Of a stretch of 15,622 nucleotides of DNA, positions 7,251 through 15,622 are shown in pieces. This DNA is from an uncultured Prevotella sp. (GTDB lineage Bacteria; Bacteroidota; Bacteroidia; Bacteroidales; Bacteroidaceae). Under the pieces are notes generated by a model, which was not told where the DNA came from, made no database searches, and saw only the letters and a program-made list of their open reading frames with translations. The position numbers were made by a program, and so were the translations under genes. The stretch is from positions 1 through 15,622 of the forward strand of contig CAKOVA010000048.1 in the NCBI GenBank assembly GCA_934120735.1, in the 5' to 3' direction. Each line of letters opens with the position of its first letter. Within the stretch, counting starts at the first letter, position 1.

Positions 7251-7258
7251 TACTTTTG
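7251..7258 (+). promoter_or_regulatory. gltX promoter -7 box
   Basis: TACTTTTG fits TAnnTTTG. No clear -33 TTTG is seen at the usual distance. The predicted transcription start near 7265 gives a short, A/T-rich leader of about 29 nt before the ATG at 7294, and rules out the in-frame ATG at 7207. Confidence 0.6.
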
Positions 7259-7293
7259 CACAAAATTTAATATCTTATCTTCATTTATTTAAA

Positions 7294-8832
7294 ATGGCAG
7301 AAAGAAAAGTAAGGGTGCGTTTTGCACCCAGTCCTACCGGTGCTTTACATATTGGTGGAGTACGAACAGCGTTGTATAATTATCTTTTCGCACGTCAGCA
7401 TGGTGGCGATCTCGTGTTTAGAATCGAGGACACCGACTCTCATCGGTTCGTTCCCGGAGCCGAAGAGTATATCCTCGAGTCATTCAAATGGTTGGGCATC
7501 CAGTTTGATGAAGGCGTTTCTTTCGGCGGAGAGCATGGGCCCTACCGTCAAAGCGAGCGTCGCGAGATTTACAAGATGTACGTTCAGCAGTTGCTGGATG
7601 CAGGTAAGGCTTATTATGCTTTTGACACTCCGGAGGAGTTGGAGGCCAAAAGAAACGAATTAAAAAACTTCCAATACGATGCTCATACGCGCATGCAGAT
7701 GCGCAATTCGTTAACCATGACGCCCGATGAGTGCCAACAACGCATCGCCGATGGTGAGCAATATGTGGTGCGTTTCTTGGTAGAACCTGGTCGTGAGATA
7801 CATGTACAGGACTTGATTCGTGGCGAAGTGATTGTCAAGAGCGACATTCTTGATGATAAAGTGTTATATAAGAGTGCTGACGAACTCCCCACTTACCATT
7901 TGGCTAACATTGTTGACGACCATCTGATGGAGATTACTCACGTCATCCGAGGTGAGGAATGGTTGCCCAGCGCGCCCCTGCATGTGTTGCTCTACGAGGC
8001 GTTTGGCTGGACCGATACCATGCCTTCGTTCGCCCATCTGCCCCTGTTGCTCAAGCCGGAAGGCAAGGGTAAACTGTCAAAACGTGATGGTGATCGGCTA
8101 GGGTTCCCTGTCTTTCCGCTGGAATGGCACGACCCCAAGACAGGTGAAGTGTCGTCAGGATTCCGCGAGAGCGGTTATTTCCCCGAGGCAGTGGTTAACT
8201 TCCTGGCCCTTTTGGGATGGAATCCGGGCACCGATCAGGAGCTGTTCTCACTCAACGAGTTGGTTGATGCTTTTGACATCACGCGCTGTTCCAAGGCCGG
8301 AGCCAAGTATGATTACCAGAAAGGCATTTGGTTCAACCACGAATACATGTTGCAGAAGAGTGATGATGAGATAGCCGATCTCTTCGCACCCATCGTTGCC
8401 AACAACGGCGTAGATGAGTCGATGGATCGTATCCGACAGGTGGTTCACATGATGAAAGACCGTGTCGACTTCGTAAAAGAGCTTTGGCCGTTGTGTTCTT
8501 TCTTCTTCGTAGCACCGCTGGAGTACGACATGAAGACGGTTCGCAAGCGTTGGAAACCCTATTCGGCAGAGCAGATGACTGAGTTGGCCGACTTACTGGA
8601 AAGCCTTGACGATTTCTCCATAGAGAATCAAGAGCAGCATGTCATGAGTTGGGTTCAAGAGAAAGATTACAAACTGGGTGATGTCATGAATGCGTTCCGT
8701 CTGACTTTGGTCGGAATAGGCAAAGGCCCGGGCATGTTCGACATCTCGGCTTTCCTGGGTAAGAACGAAACATTAAGGCGTTTGCGCAAGGCCATTGAGG
8801 AGATTCCCACCGTGGCTTCTCATCTTGCCTGA
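7294..8832 (+). CDS. gltX: Glutamate--tRNA ligase (glutamyl-tRNA synthetase)
   Basis: Class I aminoacyl-tRNA synthetase that joins glutamate to its tRNA in the cytoplasm. The product is 512 residues, usual for the family. The start [20 protein letters not shown] carries the HIGH-type motif as HIGG (19-22). FRIEDTD (42-48) is the conserved active-site segment, and KLSKRDG (260-266) is the KMSKS-type loop. The C-terminal helical region (about 350-512) corresponds to the anticodon-binding part, so this is a full-length synthetase and not the short GluQ-type enzyme that modifies queuosine in tRNA. A longer frame opens at 7207, but those 29 residues lie upstream of or across the promoter box, do not look conserved, and precede the universal start motif; 7294 is chosen. 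waaA follows after 35 bp, with no terminator other than a small hairpin between them, so the two are probably co-transcribed. Confidence 0.97.
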   Translation: MAERKVRVRFAPSPTGALHIGGVRTALYNYLFARQHGGDLVFRIEDTDSHRFVPGAEEYILESFKWLGIQFDEGVSFGGEHGPYRQSERREIYKMYVQQLLDAGKAYYAFDTPEELEAKRNELKNFQYDAHTRMQMRNSLTMTPDECQQRIADGEQYVVRFLVEPGREIHVQDLIRGEVIVKSDILDDKVLYKSADELPTYHLANIVDDHLMEITHVIRGEEWLPSAPLHVLLYEAFGWTDTMPSFAHLPLLLKPEGKGKLSKRDGDRLGFPVFPLEWHDPKTGEVSSGFRESGYFPEAVVNFLALLGWNPGTDQELFSLNELVDAFDITRCSKAGAKYDYQKGIWFNHEYMLQKSDDEIADLFAPIVANNGVDESMDRIRQVVHMMKDRVDFVKELWPLCSFFFVAPLEYDMKTVRKRWKPYSAEQMTELADLLESLDDFSIENQEQHVMSWVQEKDYKLGDVMNAFRLTLVGIGKGPGMFDISAFLGKNETLRRLRKAIEEIPTVASHLA

Positions 8833-8867
8833 TGCAAAAACGCTGAATAGGAAAACCTCTTTGCATC
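8831..8867 (+). other. gltX-waaA intergenic stem-loop
   Basis: GATGCAAA (8831-8838) and TTTGCATC (8860-8867) form a perfect 8-bp stem that ends directly against the GTG start of waaA, with an inner AGG-AAAA-CCT mini-hairpin. The gltX stop overlaps an ATG (TGATG) that opens a four-codon frame, MQKR-stop. The structure could limit waaA translation; this is inference. Confidence 0.45.
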
Positions 8868-10085
8868 GTGTATCAAGTAGCCATATACCTCTATCTGTGC
8901 GGTGTTGCCGTGGCCAGTATCTTCAGTAAGAAAGTTAAGAAGATGTGGAAGGGCGAACGCCAGACCCTTGATATCCTCAAGAGCAAGGTCAATCCCAACC
9001 ATCAATACATCTGGTTTCATGCCGCTTCGTTAGGTGAATTCGAGCAAGGGCGGCCGTTGATAGAGCGCATCCGCACCGATTATCCAGAATACAAGATACT
9101 ACTGACATTCTTTTCGCCTTCGGGTTACGAGGTGAGGAAGAACTATGAGCATGCCGACATTGTGTGCTATCTGCCCATAGACACCATCCGCAACGCACGC
9201 AGGTTTTTGAGAACGGTGCGCCCGTGCATGGCCTTCTTCATCAAATATGAGTTTTGGTACAATTACCTGCACATCCTCAAGCACCGCAATGTACCCGTTT
9301 ACAGTGTCAGTAGCATCTTCCGAGAGCATCAAATTTTCTTCCGTTGGTACGGCAAAAGTTATGCAGGCGTCTTGAGATGTTTTACGCATTTCTTTGTCCA
9401 AAACGAAAAGAGCAAACACTTGCTTCACACGATAGGGATAGATACGGTTGATGTCGTAGGCGATACTCGCTTCGATAGAGTGCTGCAAATCAAGGAGAAA
9501 GCTCAGAAACTCCCGATAGTTGAGGCTTTCAAAGCAGATAAAAAAGTGTTTGTTGCAGGCTCAAGTTGGGCGCCAGACGAAGATATATTTATTCCTTTCA
9601 TGAATGAATGTAAGGATTGGAAAATGATCATTGCCCCCCATGTCATCAGCGAAGAGCATTTGAAGCGTATCGAAGAAAAATGCAAAGGAAAGACGGTTCG
9701 TTACACAGCAACAACACCCGAAGAAGCTGCACAAGCTCAATGCTTGTTAATCGACTGCTTCGGACTGCTATCGAGTGTTTATCATTATGGTGAGGTGGCG
9801 TACGTTGGTGGAGGCTTTGGGGTAGGAATACACAATGTGTTAGAAGCCGTTGTATGGAAAATGCCCGTACTTTTTGGTCCTAATCATCAGCGTTTTCAAG
9901 AAGCGCAAGAACTGATTAAGGCGAAGGGAGGGTTCGAAATCACGGATAGTTCTTCGTTTGCGCATATGATGCAACAATTCATGACTCAGCAAGAGTACTT
10001 GCGATTGAGTGGCGAAGCGGCTGGTAGTTATGTGGAATCAAAGGCGGGTGCTACCCATAAGATTTTGAAGCAAATAGATTTGTAA
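8868..10085 (+). CDS. waaA: 3-deoxy-D-manno-octulosonic acid (Kdo) transferase
   Basis: WaaA (KdtA) moves Kdo from CMP-Kdo to the lipid A precursor at the inner face of the inner membrane, the first step of LPS core assembly. The 405-residue protein has a GT-B fold layout. A short hydrophobic N-terminal anchor (about 4-20) is followed by HAASLGEFEQGRPLIE (51-66), with the family's catalytic Glu most likely E57. KYEFWYN (126-132) and GDTRFDRV (198-205) follow. The C-terminal nucleotide-sugar half has GSSW (231-234), APH (256-258), GGGFG (314-318) and HNVLEA (322-327). The start is GTG; MYQVAIYLYLCG fits the usual family N-terminus, and no better ATG lies nearby. It follows gltX by 35 bp and is followed by a clear terminator, making a two-gene unit. 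Whether it adds one or more Kdo residues cannot be told from sequence. Confidence 0.95.
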   Translation: MYQVAIYLYLCGVAVASIFSKKVKKMWKGERQTLDILKSKVNPNHQYIWFHAASLGEFEQGRPLIERIRTDYPEYKILLTFFSPSGYEVRKNYEHADIVCYLPIDTIRNARRFLRTVRPCMAFFIKYEFWYNYLHILKHRNVPVYSVSSIFREHQIFFRWYGKSYAGVLRCFTHFFVQNEKSKHLLHTIGIDTVDVVGDTRFDRVLQIKEKAQKLPIVEAFKADKKVFVAGSSWAPDEDIFIPFMNECKDWKMIIAPHVISEEHLKRIEEKCKGKTVRYTATTPEEAAQAQCLLIDCFGLLSSVYHYGEVAYVGGGFGVGIHNVLEAVVWKMPVLFGPNHQRFQEAQELIKAKGGFEITDSSSFAHMMQQFMTQQEYLRLSGEAAGSYVESKAGATHKILKQIDL

Positions 10086-10142
10086 ATCAATCTACCGTTG
10101 CAAAAAGGATACCGTTTGACTTTCAATAAAACGATATAGTGT

Positions 10143-10176
10143 AAAAGGTTAACTTATTTTCTTGAGTTAACCTTTT
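10143..10176. terminator. Hairpin terminator after gltX-waaA
   Basis: AAAAGGTTAAC (10143-10153) and GTTAACCTTTT (10166-10176) form a perfect 11-bp stem with a 12-nt loop, A-rich on one side and T-rich on the other, 57 bp after the waaA stop. Confidence 0.8.
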
Positions 10177-10204
10177 GTGTTCTTGTACTTTATGCTTATT
10201 TTTG
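10174..10204 (+). promoter_or_regulatory. Promoter of the GH2 gene, overlapping the terminator
   Basis: TTTG (10174-10177), a 19-bp spacer and TATTTTTG (10197-10204) match the Bacteroidota consensus exactly. The -33 box shares bases with the 3' arm of the terminator hairpin. The predicted start near 10211 leaves a leader of about 30 nt before the ATG at 10242. Confidence 0.7.
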
Positions 10205-10241
10205 TCAAACAATCAACAATCAATTTTCAACGACATACAAT

Positions 10242-13200
10242 ATGATTCGGCATTCAAGATATTTTTATTGCTTTTTGGTAGTGATGACTTTTTGGGTACA
10301 ATTTGCTTTTGCACAAACCTATACTCGTGGCGTTGGCATTTATCCAGGGTGTGTGCAAGAGGCTTATGTGCCTATGTTAGTGCAGGATGACACCTACCGC
10401 AACATTGCTTTGCATCGCAAGGCTTTCCACTCTTCATCGTACGATTACAACCTAACGGCACAATTGCTCACCGATGGCATCATCACTCGTCAAGGGCCTG
10501 CCTATCTGGTGGCGAGCACCAATAGTGGCGTTTTGCCCCTTCGAGAACGCGAATGGGCCATTGATGGCGGTGAGTACACCCGCAATATCTTGATGGGTAG
10601 TCGGGCAAAGTTAGAGTACCACTGGCAGGGAATGGGCATTAAGGCCAACCAAGTGAAGCTGTTTGCCAGCGTAGCCTATCAGCCCGCAGTGGCCAAGAAT
10701 GGGTTTTCCATCAAGGTGATGGGTAAGAATCGCAAAGGACAGTGGGTGGTGTTGGACGAGAAACGTGGAAAAGCATTGCCCGGAGAGGCTTCGAGATACA
10801 AGGCACACAGCGACCCTAACAAGAATACAGGTGGTGACTTGTTGCCTACGCGAAAGGTCAATATCAGCTTCAATTTCAACACCAAGGGCAGAATTTTCAG
10901 CGACTTTCGCTTGGCGTTGGACATGGATGGCGCTGCTTACTGGACCGTTACCGAACTGAAGTTTTATCAAGACGGACGGCCCATGACCGACCTGTTGCCT
11001 TCGTCAGCCTTCAATAGCTGTTGGATGAGTGTGGGAGGTGGCAACCAATGGGTGTATGTTGATTTGGGGGTGAAGGCCTCTTTTGACAAAATTCGTTTGC
11101 ATTGGGTGCAAAAAGCCGTTCAAGGACAGCTTGAAGTGTCTGATGATGCCCAGCGATGGCGACCGCTATGTAAATTGTCTTCCAAGAATGTGACCCTCGA
11201 TGAGTACGACTGCAAGGCCACGGCCCGATATGTGCGTGTGAACATGCAGGGTGCACGGGCTGGACAACGCTATGCAATCAGTGAGTTGGAAGTGATGGGT
11301 CGTGGGGGATTGACGGCGCACCCTAAGGCAGAAAAACGTCTGGATGGCAACCAACTTTCGCTCAATGGAGGGCATTGGCGATTGCAACGCGCCTCGCAAG
11401 TGAGGGCAACGGGCGAACAAATTGCGCAAGCAGCCTTTGACGACAGTAAGTGGATAACGGCCACAGTGCCTGCCACGGTGCTGTCGAGCTATATGAACAT
11501 CGGCGCCATACCCAATCCAAACTATGCCGACAACCTGTTCATGATTTCCGAATCGTTCTTTAATTCCAACTTTTGGTATCGTCGTTCGTTCCACGTTCCC
11601 CAAGCTATGCTGGGCAAACATGTGTTTCTGAACTTTGATGGCATTAATTGGAAGGCTGACATCTACCTCAATGGAAAGAAGGTTGATCGCATGGAAGGGG
11701 CGTTCGTTCGTGGAAGAATCGACGTCAGTAAACTGCTCGTGGCGGGCGAGAACGTGCTGGCCGTGGAGATTGTGAAGAATCAACATCCCGGTGCTGTCAA
11801 GGAAAAGAATGAGATGAATACCGATTTTAATGGCGGAATCTTGGGTTATGACAATCCTACGTTCCATGCCACGATTGGGTGGGACTGGATATCTACCATC
11901 CGTGGACGTGACATCGGTATTTGGAATGACGTGTATCTGTCTGCTGAAGGTGGGGTGAGTTTGGCAGATCCAGTGGTGACTTCGTGCTTGAATCTGCCTG
12001 ATACGTTGGCCACGGTCACGCCGTCCGTCATACTGAAAAACAACGAGTCGCATGCTGTGACAGGACGGTTGAGGGGCTGGATAGGTGAGGTGATGTTTGA
12101 AAAAACCGTGACCTTGCCCGCATTGGCCACGGTGGAAGCTGCGTTTGACCCATCGAAATTCGACGTTTTGAAGAACCATCGCCTGCGCTTGTGGTGGCCC
12201 AACGGTTATGGAACACCTTATCTTTACGACGCTGGATTTACGTTTGAAGTGGACGGAAAGGTGTCGGACGAGCTGACGTTCAAGGCCGGAATTCGTGAAG
12301 TGGGGTATCGGGATGTTGATACCCGACTGACGATGTATGTCAATGGGAAACGCTTCGTACCACTTGGAGGAAACTGGGGTTTCAGTGAGAGCAATCTGAA
12401 CTATCGGGGTAGGGAGTACGATATTGCCGTGAAGTATCACCGTGACATGAATTATAACATGATACGCAACTGGGTAGGACAGACCGGTGATGAGGAGTTT
12501 TACGAGGCTTGTGACCGTTATGGCATTATGGTGTGGCAAGACTTTTGGCTGGCTAATCCGGCCGATGGACCAGATCCGATGGACGAGGACATGTTTTTGA
12601 AGAATGCAAAGGATTATGTGTACCGCATTAGGAAGCATCCGAGTATTGGTCTGTACTGTGGGCGAAATGAGGGTTATCCACCCGAAACGATCGATAGGGC
12701 GCTGCGTCAATTTGTACAGACGTTGCATCCAGGACTTTGTTATGTGTCAAGTTCGGCCGATGATGGTATCAGTGGACATGGCCCATACCGTGCTTTGCCT
12801 GCGAAAGAATACTTTGAAAAGCAGACTGGTAAGCTGCATTCGGAGCGTGGAATGCCGAATGTCATGACCTTTGAGGGCCTCTATAGAACGCTGAGTCCAG
12901 CGGCTTTGTGGCCTCAGAATGCGCAATGGGGACAGCATGACTACACGTTGCAAGGGGCGCAGCAAGGAGATTCGTTTAACAAAATCATCGAAAAGGCGTT
13001 CGGAAAGGTGGAAAATGCCAAGCAGTTCACCGCTCTTGCACAGTGGGTGAACTATGAAGGCTATCGCGCCATGTATGAGTCAGGAAGCAAAGATCGGTTG
13101 GGTCTGTTGATATGGATGAGCCATTCGTGTTGGCCCAGCATGACATGGCAGACATACGACTACTACTTTGAACCTACAGCAGCCTTCTTTGGTGTGAGAA

Positions 13201-13808
13201 AAGCATGCGAACCGTTGCACATACAGTGGAATGCAAGCACGCGAAACATGGAGGTTGTCAATCTAAACAGAGTAGTGAGTGGGATATTGAAGGCGCAATG
13301 TGAGGTGCTGGATATCAACGGAAAACGGCTTTCTTACCATGAGATGGCGTTGCAGAGCAAGCCTGATACGACCATTGTATGCACTAAAATAGAAGAGCCT
13401 GACATGCCTGGGACGGTCTACTTCCTGAAGATGAAATTGGTAGACGATAACAATCAGGTGCTGTCAGACAACTTCTATGTGTGCTCTACCGATAAAGAAA
13501 ACCTGCAAGAACTCAGGCGTTTGCCCATGGTAACGTTGACCACGCATGTCAAATGGGAAGGAAATCAGGCTACGGTTGTGCTGAGAAACGAGAGTGACAC
13601 ACCCGCCATGATGAACCGCATCAACTTAAAAGGCAACGATGGTCTGCAAATTTTGCCAGTTGATTATAGCGACAATTATTTCCACCTGATGCCCGGTGAA
13701 CAGAAAACGGTGACCGTGAAGTGGAAAACGGAGGATACTCGTGGTTGTGAACCGATGCTGGAAATATCGGGACTGAATGTAAACTTGATAGAAATGTCTG
13801 CGCGCTGA
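10242..13808 (+). CDS. Secreted glycoside hydrolase family 2 enzyme with discoidin-like domains
   Basis: 1188-residue exported enzyme. Residues 1-24 are a signal peptide (hydrophobic FLVVMTFWVQFAFA, likely cut before QTYTRG). Residues about 50-245 and 250-354 look like F5/8 type C (discoidin) regions; the second has NQWVYVDLGVKASFDKIRLH and a closing ATARYVRVNMQG...ISELEVMG. Then come the GH2 sugar-binding domain (about 375-570, with FWYRRSFHVP and FDGINWKADIYLNGK), an Ig-like domain (about 575-690) and the TIM barrel (about 695-1000). GRNEG (807-811) gives E810 as probable acid/base, and TFEG (876-879) gives E878 as probable nucleophile. The tail (1000-1188) looks beta-rich. It most resembles the exo-beta-glucosaminidase/beta-mannosidase side of GH2 and acts on external or periplasmic glycans; the actual sugar cannot be assigned. 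No SusC/SusD pair lies beside it, so it is not in a visible polysaccharide utilisation locus. It has its own promoter. Confidence 0.9.
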   Translation: MIRHSRYFYCFLVVMTFWVQFAFAQTYTRGVGIYPGCVQEAYVPMLVQDDTYRNIALHRKAFHSSSYDYNLTAQLLTDGIITRQGPAYLVASTNSGVLPLREREWAIDGGEYTRNILMGSRAKLEYHWQGMGIKANQVKLFASVAYQPAVAKNGFSIKVMGKNRKGQWVVLDEKRGKALPGEASRYKAHSDPNKNTGGDLLPTRKVNISFNFNTKGRIFSDFRLALDMDGAAYWTVTELKFYQDGRPMTDLLPSSAFNSCWMSVGGGNQWVYVDLGVKASFDKIRLHWVQKAVQGQLEVSDDAQRWRPLCKLSSKNVTLDEYDCKATARYVRVNMQGARAGQRYAISELEVMGRGGLTAHPKAEKRLDGNQLSLNGGHWRLQRASQVRATGEQIAQAAFDDSKWITATVPATVLSSYMNIGAIPNPNYADNLFMISESFFNSNFWYRRSFHVPQAMLGKHVFLNFDGINWKADIYLNGKKVDRMEGAFVRGRIDVSKLLVAGENVLAVEIVKNQHPGAVKEKNEMNTDFNGGILGYDNPTFHATIGWDWISTIRGRDIGIWNDVYLSAEGGVSLADPVVTSCLNLPDTLATVTPSVILKNNESHAVTGRLRGWIGEVMFEKTVTLPALATVEAAFDPSKFDVLKNHRLRLWWPNGYGTPYLYDAGFTFEVDGKVSDELTFKAGIREVGYRDVDTRLTMYVNGKRFVPLGGNWGFSESNLNYRGREYDIAVKYHRDMNYNMIRNWVGQTGDEEFYEACDRYGIMVWQDFWLANPADGPDPMDEDMFLKNAKDYVYRIRKHPSIGLYCGRNEGYPPETIDRALRQFVQTLHPGLCYVSSSADDGISGHGPYRALPAKEYFEKQTGKLHSERGMPNVMTFEGLYRTLSPAALWPQNAQWGQHDYTLQGAQQGDSFNKIIEKAFGKVENAKQFTALAQWVNYEGYRAMYESGSKDRLGLLIWMSHSCWPSMTWQTYDYYFEPTAAFFGVRKACEPLHIQWNASTRNMEVVNLNRVVSGILKAQCEVLDINGKRLSYHEMALQSKPDTTIVCTKIEEPDMPGTVYFLKMKLVDDNNQVLSDNFYVCSTDKENLQELRRLPMVTLTTHVKWEGNQATVVLRNESDTPAMMNRINLKGNDGLQILPVDYSDNYFHLMPGEQKTVTVKWKTEDTRGCEPMLEISGLNVNLIEMSAR

Positions 13809-13855
13809 CCTCTTATGAATCAATCATAAAATCCTTATTGAATACTGAATAATAG

Positions 13856-14000
13856 ATGAAAAAACGGACATTCAGCTTTGTCATCTACGCTTGTGTCACT
13901 GCTTTTACTGGCTCCTTTCTCCGATAAGTCGATGATGCGCGACGTATTGACCATTGAGTTGTTGCGACCTTATTCCGACTTTGTGCCGAGTGCTCGATGA
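13856..14000 (+). pseudogene. Possible decayed start of a secreted protein
   Basis: ATG at 13856 opens a 23-codon frame, MKKRTFSFVIYACVTAFTGS..., that looks like a signal peptide and stops at 13925-13927. A +1 shift near 13920 would continue it for 26 codons (SDKSMMRDVLTIELLRPYSD...) to a stop at 13998-14000. It lies 47 bp after the GH2 gene. I recognise no family; the frame may be chance. Confidence 0.3.
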
Positions 14001-14057
14001 GGTGAACTCATCTTGGATGGCACATAGCACAAGTGTAATCAAGATGATTTTCTTCAT
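13905..14057 (-). CDS. Small ORF with signal-like N-terminus, doubtful
   Basis: A 50-codon frame on the minus strand begins MKKIILITLVLCAIQDEF, which resembles a lipoprotein or secretion signal. It continues with a polar stretch of no recognised family (TSSSTRHKVGIRSQQLNGQY...). It starts 64 bp downstream of the mannose-1-phosphate guanylyltransferase stop on the same strand and overlaps the frame on the other strand. It may be a truncated gene remnant. No ribosome binding site or promoter stands out. Confidence 0.3.
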   Translation of the reverse strand: MKKIILITLVLCAIQDEFTSSSTRHKVGIRSQQLNGQYVAHHRLIGERSQ

Positions 14058-14121
14058 GATGTGAAATCGATAGTCTAATTGTTCTTATATTATTAAAAGG
14101 TAAGGTCAAACTGGTGAGCGT

Positions 14122-15204
14122 CTATATATAGTCTGTTCCCTTCTTGATTTGCACCTCATTGACATATTTTCTCACCAATGCTGACGAGTCTTCTTTCTTG
14201 CAAATGAGCAATACGTTGCCATGTTCGGCAATGATATACCCTTCCAGTCCGTTGAGGATGGCCAGTTTATCTTTTGGCAACTTGATGACATTGTTTTGGC
14301 AGTCTTCGAGGATGACTTCGCTGTCAATCACCACGTTGTCCGATTCGCTCTTCTGCATGGCCTCGTATATGCTGTGCCACGTGCCGATGTCGGCCCAACC
14401 AAAGTTGCATTTCATGACGTACACCCGTTCTGATTTCTCCAGTACGCCGTTGTCAACCGATAGGTTGGGGTACAGTGGGAAGTTTTTATTGATGAAGTGG
14501 TTCTCCTCTTCGATGGTCCAATGGGGTGTCATGGCGTCGAGATTGCGCAACACAGAAGGCAGCAATTTGGACAGACAGTGGCTCAAATAACGTATGTTTG
14601 CCATGAACATGCCCGTGTTCCAATAAAACTCACCGCTCTCCACAAACATCTTGGCAAAATCTCTTTCGGGTTTTTCGGTGAACGACTGTACTTGGTAAAC
14701 GCCGTTCCCCGCCGGTTCGCCCAATTGAATGTAGCCATATCCAGGCTCTGGTCTGGTGGGCTTGATACCCAGTGTTAGCAGTTCATCTCTCTGACTGACG
14801 AAAGCAAATCCTTCTTGGATGTCGCTTACAAAGGCGTCCTCGTTCTGAATCATTTGGTCGGACGGTGTCACCAATAGGTTGGCGTCGGGGTTGAATCGCA
14901 TGATGCGATGTGCAGCCCATGCCACGCTTGGTGCAGTGTTACGATGGATAGGTTCGGCCAAGATGCGGTCTTCCGGGATATCGGGCAACTGCTGATGAAC
15001 GTCATCAAGGTACGACTGATTGGTGCTGATGAAGATGTTATCGGGTGGAACCACCTTGAGCATCCGGTCGTATGTCTGCTGCAAAAGTGTACGTCCTGTG
15101 CCAAAGAAGTCTACGAATTGTTTCGGCTTGGCTTCACGACTGCAAGGCCAAAGGCGTTTACCCTTTCCTCCGGCCAGAATGACACAGTATTGGCTATCTG
15201 ACAT
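14122..15204 (-). CDS. manC: Mannose-1-phosphate guanylyltransferase
   Basis: Makes GDP-mannose from mannose-1-phosphate and GTP in the cytoplasm, supplying mannose, and often fucose, for surface polysaccharide and glycoprotein. The 360-residue protein has the nucleotidyltransferase signature GGKGKRLWP (12-20) with PKQF (27-30). It also has TPSDQMI (113-119), FTEKP (175-179), WNTGMF (195-200), DNGVLEKS (251-258) and GWADIGTW (269-276). It ends soon after the left-handed-helix-like tail and lacks the phosphomannose isomerase domain of the roughly 470-residue bifunctional enzymes, so it is the single-function form. The ATG at 15204 (MSDSQYCVILAGG) fits the family start, and a promoter lies just upstream. 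It is transcribed away from its right-hand neighbour; no capsule genes are visible beside it. The gene symbol reflects function; rfbM or cpsB is also used for such proteins. Confidence 0.94.
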   Translation of the reverse strand: MSDSQYCVILAGGKGKRLWPCSREAKPKQFVDFFGTGRTLLQQTYDRMLKVVPPDNIFISTNQSYLDDVHQQLPDIPEDRILAEPIHRNTAPSVAWAAHRIMRFNPDANLLVTPSDQMIQNEDAFVSDIQEGFAFVSQRDELLTLGIKPTRPEPGYGYIQLGEPAGNGVYQVQSFTEKPERDFAKMFVESGEFYWNTGMFMANIRYLSHCLSKLLPSVLRNLDAMTPHWTIEEENHFINKNFPLYPNLSVDNGVLEKSERVYVMKCNFGWADIGTWHSIYEAMQKSESDNVVIDSEVILEDCQNNVIKLPKDKLAILNGLEGYIIAEHGNVLLICKKEDSSALVRKYVNEVQIKKGTDYI

Positions 15205-15233
15205 GATGGTATGGTTAGTTGTTGATTAGATTT

Positions 15234-15265
15234 CAAAGGTACGAAAATAAACTATACCGAACAAT
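15234..15265 (-). promoter_or_regulatory. Promoter of the mannose-1-phosphate guanylyltransferase gene
   Basis: Read on the minus strand, ATTG (15265-15262), a 20-bp spacer and TACCTTTG (15241-15234) match the Bacteroidota promoter pattern, with one change in the -33 box. Predicted transcription starts near 15227, giving a leader of about 23 nt. Confidence 0.6.
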
Positions 15266-15584
15266 TATTTTAGTTTTATTTTGACCCAGTATTAAATATT
15301 CACACCTCATTGGAAGATGACGAAAACAATGGGTTCATGTCAATGAATATTCTTGACAACGTACCTCTTTATCCTTGGCTTATTTGCGAACAGTCATGGT
15401 TGTGGTTGCAAATAACGCAAGGATGAGCGACTTTTGTATGTGTCTGTGGTATAATTTGTTACAGAAATAGCGCGCAACTTGTCAGCTGTACCTGCGGCTT
15501 TTTGTCACCAAAAGCATAGCTTTTATCCTCCAATCTGTATGCTTTGTAACCATCCAATATTAGCCGTCTTTCACACTAACAAAC
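15266..15584. other. Intergenic stretch without recognised genes
   Basis: I find no convincing gene. A plus-strand frame open from about 15268 to the stop at 15424 (…NIHTSLEDDENNGF…) has no good start or family resemblance. A small inverted repeat, AAAAGCATAGCTTTT, lies at about 15509-15523. The stretch probably contains upstream or downstream sequence of a gene beyond the right edge. Confidence 0.5.
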
Positions 15585-15616
15585 AACCCTTATATGTCTG
15601 GCAGCATATAAGGGTT
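15585..15616. terminator. Strong hairpin terminator at the right edge
   Basis: AACCCTTATATG (15585-15596) and CATATAAGGGTT (15605-15616) form a perfect 12-bp stem with an 8-nt loop. On the minus strand it is followed by a T-rich GTTTGTT, so it most likely ends a minus-strand gene lying to the right of the window. Confidence 0.7.
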
Positions 15617-15622
15617 ATTGGT

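Noticed and set aside
11166..12728. 520-codon minus-strand frame inside the GH2 gene
   Set aside because: Long but antisense to continuous GH2 domains; its translation shows no family pattern.
15268..15424. Plus-strand open stretch upstream of the right-edge hairpin as a small gene
   Set aside because: About 50 codons, only internal ATGs, no ribosome site and no recognised similarity.

Overview
The window reads as a piece of a Bacteroidota chromosome, most likely Prevotella or a close relative. The evidence is the protein set (PriA, a PgpH-type HD protein, GltX, WaaA, a secreted GH2 enzyme, a mannose-1-phosphate guanylyltransferase), the near absence of Shine-Dalgarno sequences, and several matches to the Bacteroidota promoter pattern TTTG-N19/20-TAnnTTTG. 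No rRNA, tRNA or CRISPR array was seen.

Left part (1-2703) is accessory and repeat-rich. It begins with the 5' part of an IS3-type OrfA on the minus strand, cut by the window edge. Next is a gene-poor stretch holding copies of a 19-bp repeat (consensus AACAACGAAAGAAGCGAAA) and a strongly nested REP-like palindrome (695-894). One small WG-repeat gene (1248-1937) follows, and then two tandem copies of a roughly 350-bp non-coding repeat whose second copy runs into the priA promoter.

Middle part (2718-10085) is housekeeping. priA (replication restart) converges on a membrane HD-domain protein of the c-di-AMP phosphodiesterase PgpH type. That gene is divergent from gltX, which is followed 35 bp later by waaA/kdtA (lipid A-Kdo assembly). 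A clear hairpin terminator ends this pair.

Right part (10143-15622) is cell-surface and sugar metabolism. It holds a large secreted glycoside hydrolase family 2 enzyme with N-terminal discoidin-like regions and its own promoter, a gene-free gap with two facing short ORFs that look like decayed gene starts, and a minus-strand mannose-1-phosphate guanylyltransferase (GDP-mannose supply) with its own promoter. A hairpin at the right edge probably terminates a gene outside the window.

I see no convincing new defence or mobile system. The most unusual material is the repeat architecture upstream of priA: a structured tandem element flanked by the 19-bp family, with a duplication boundary inside the priA promoter.
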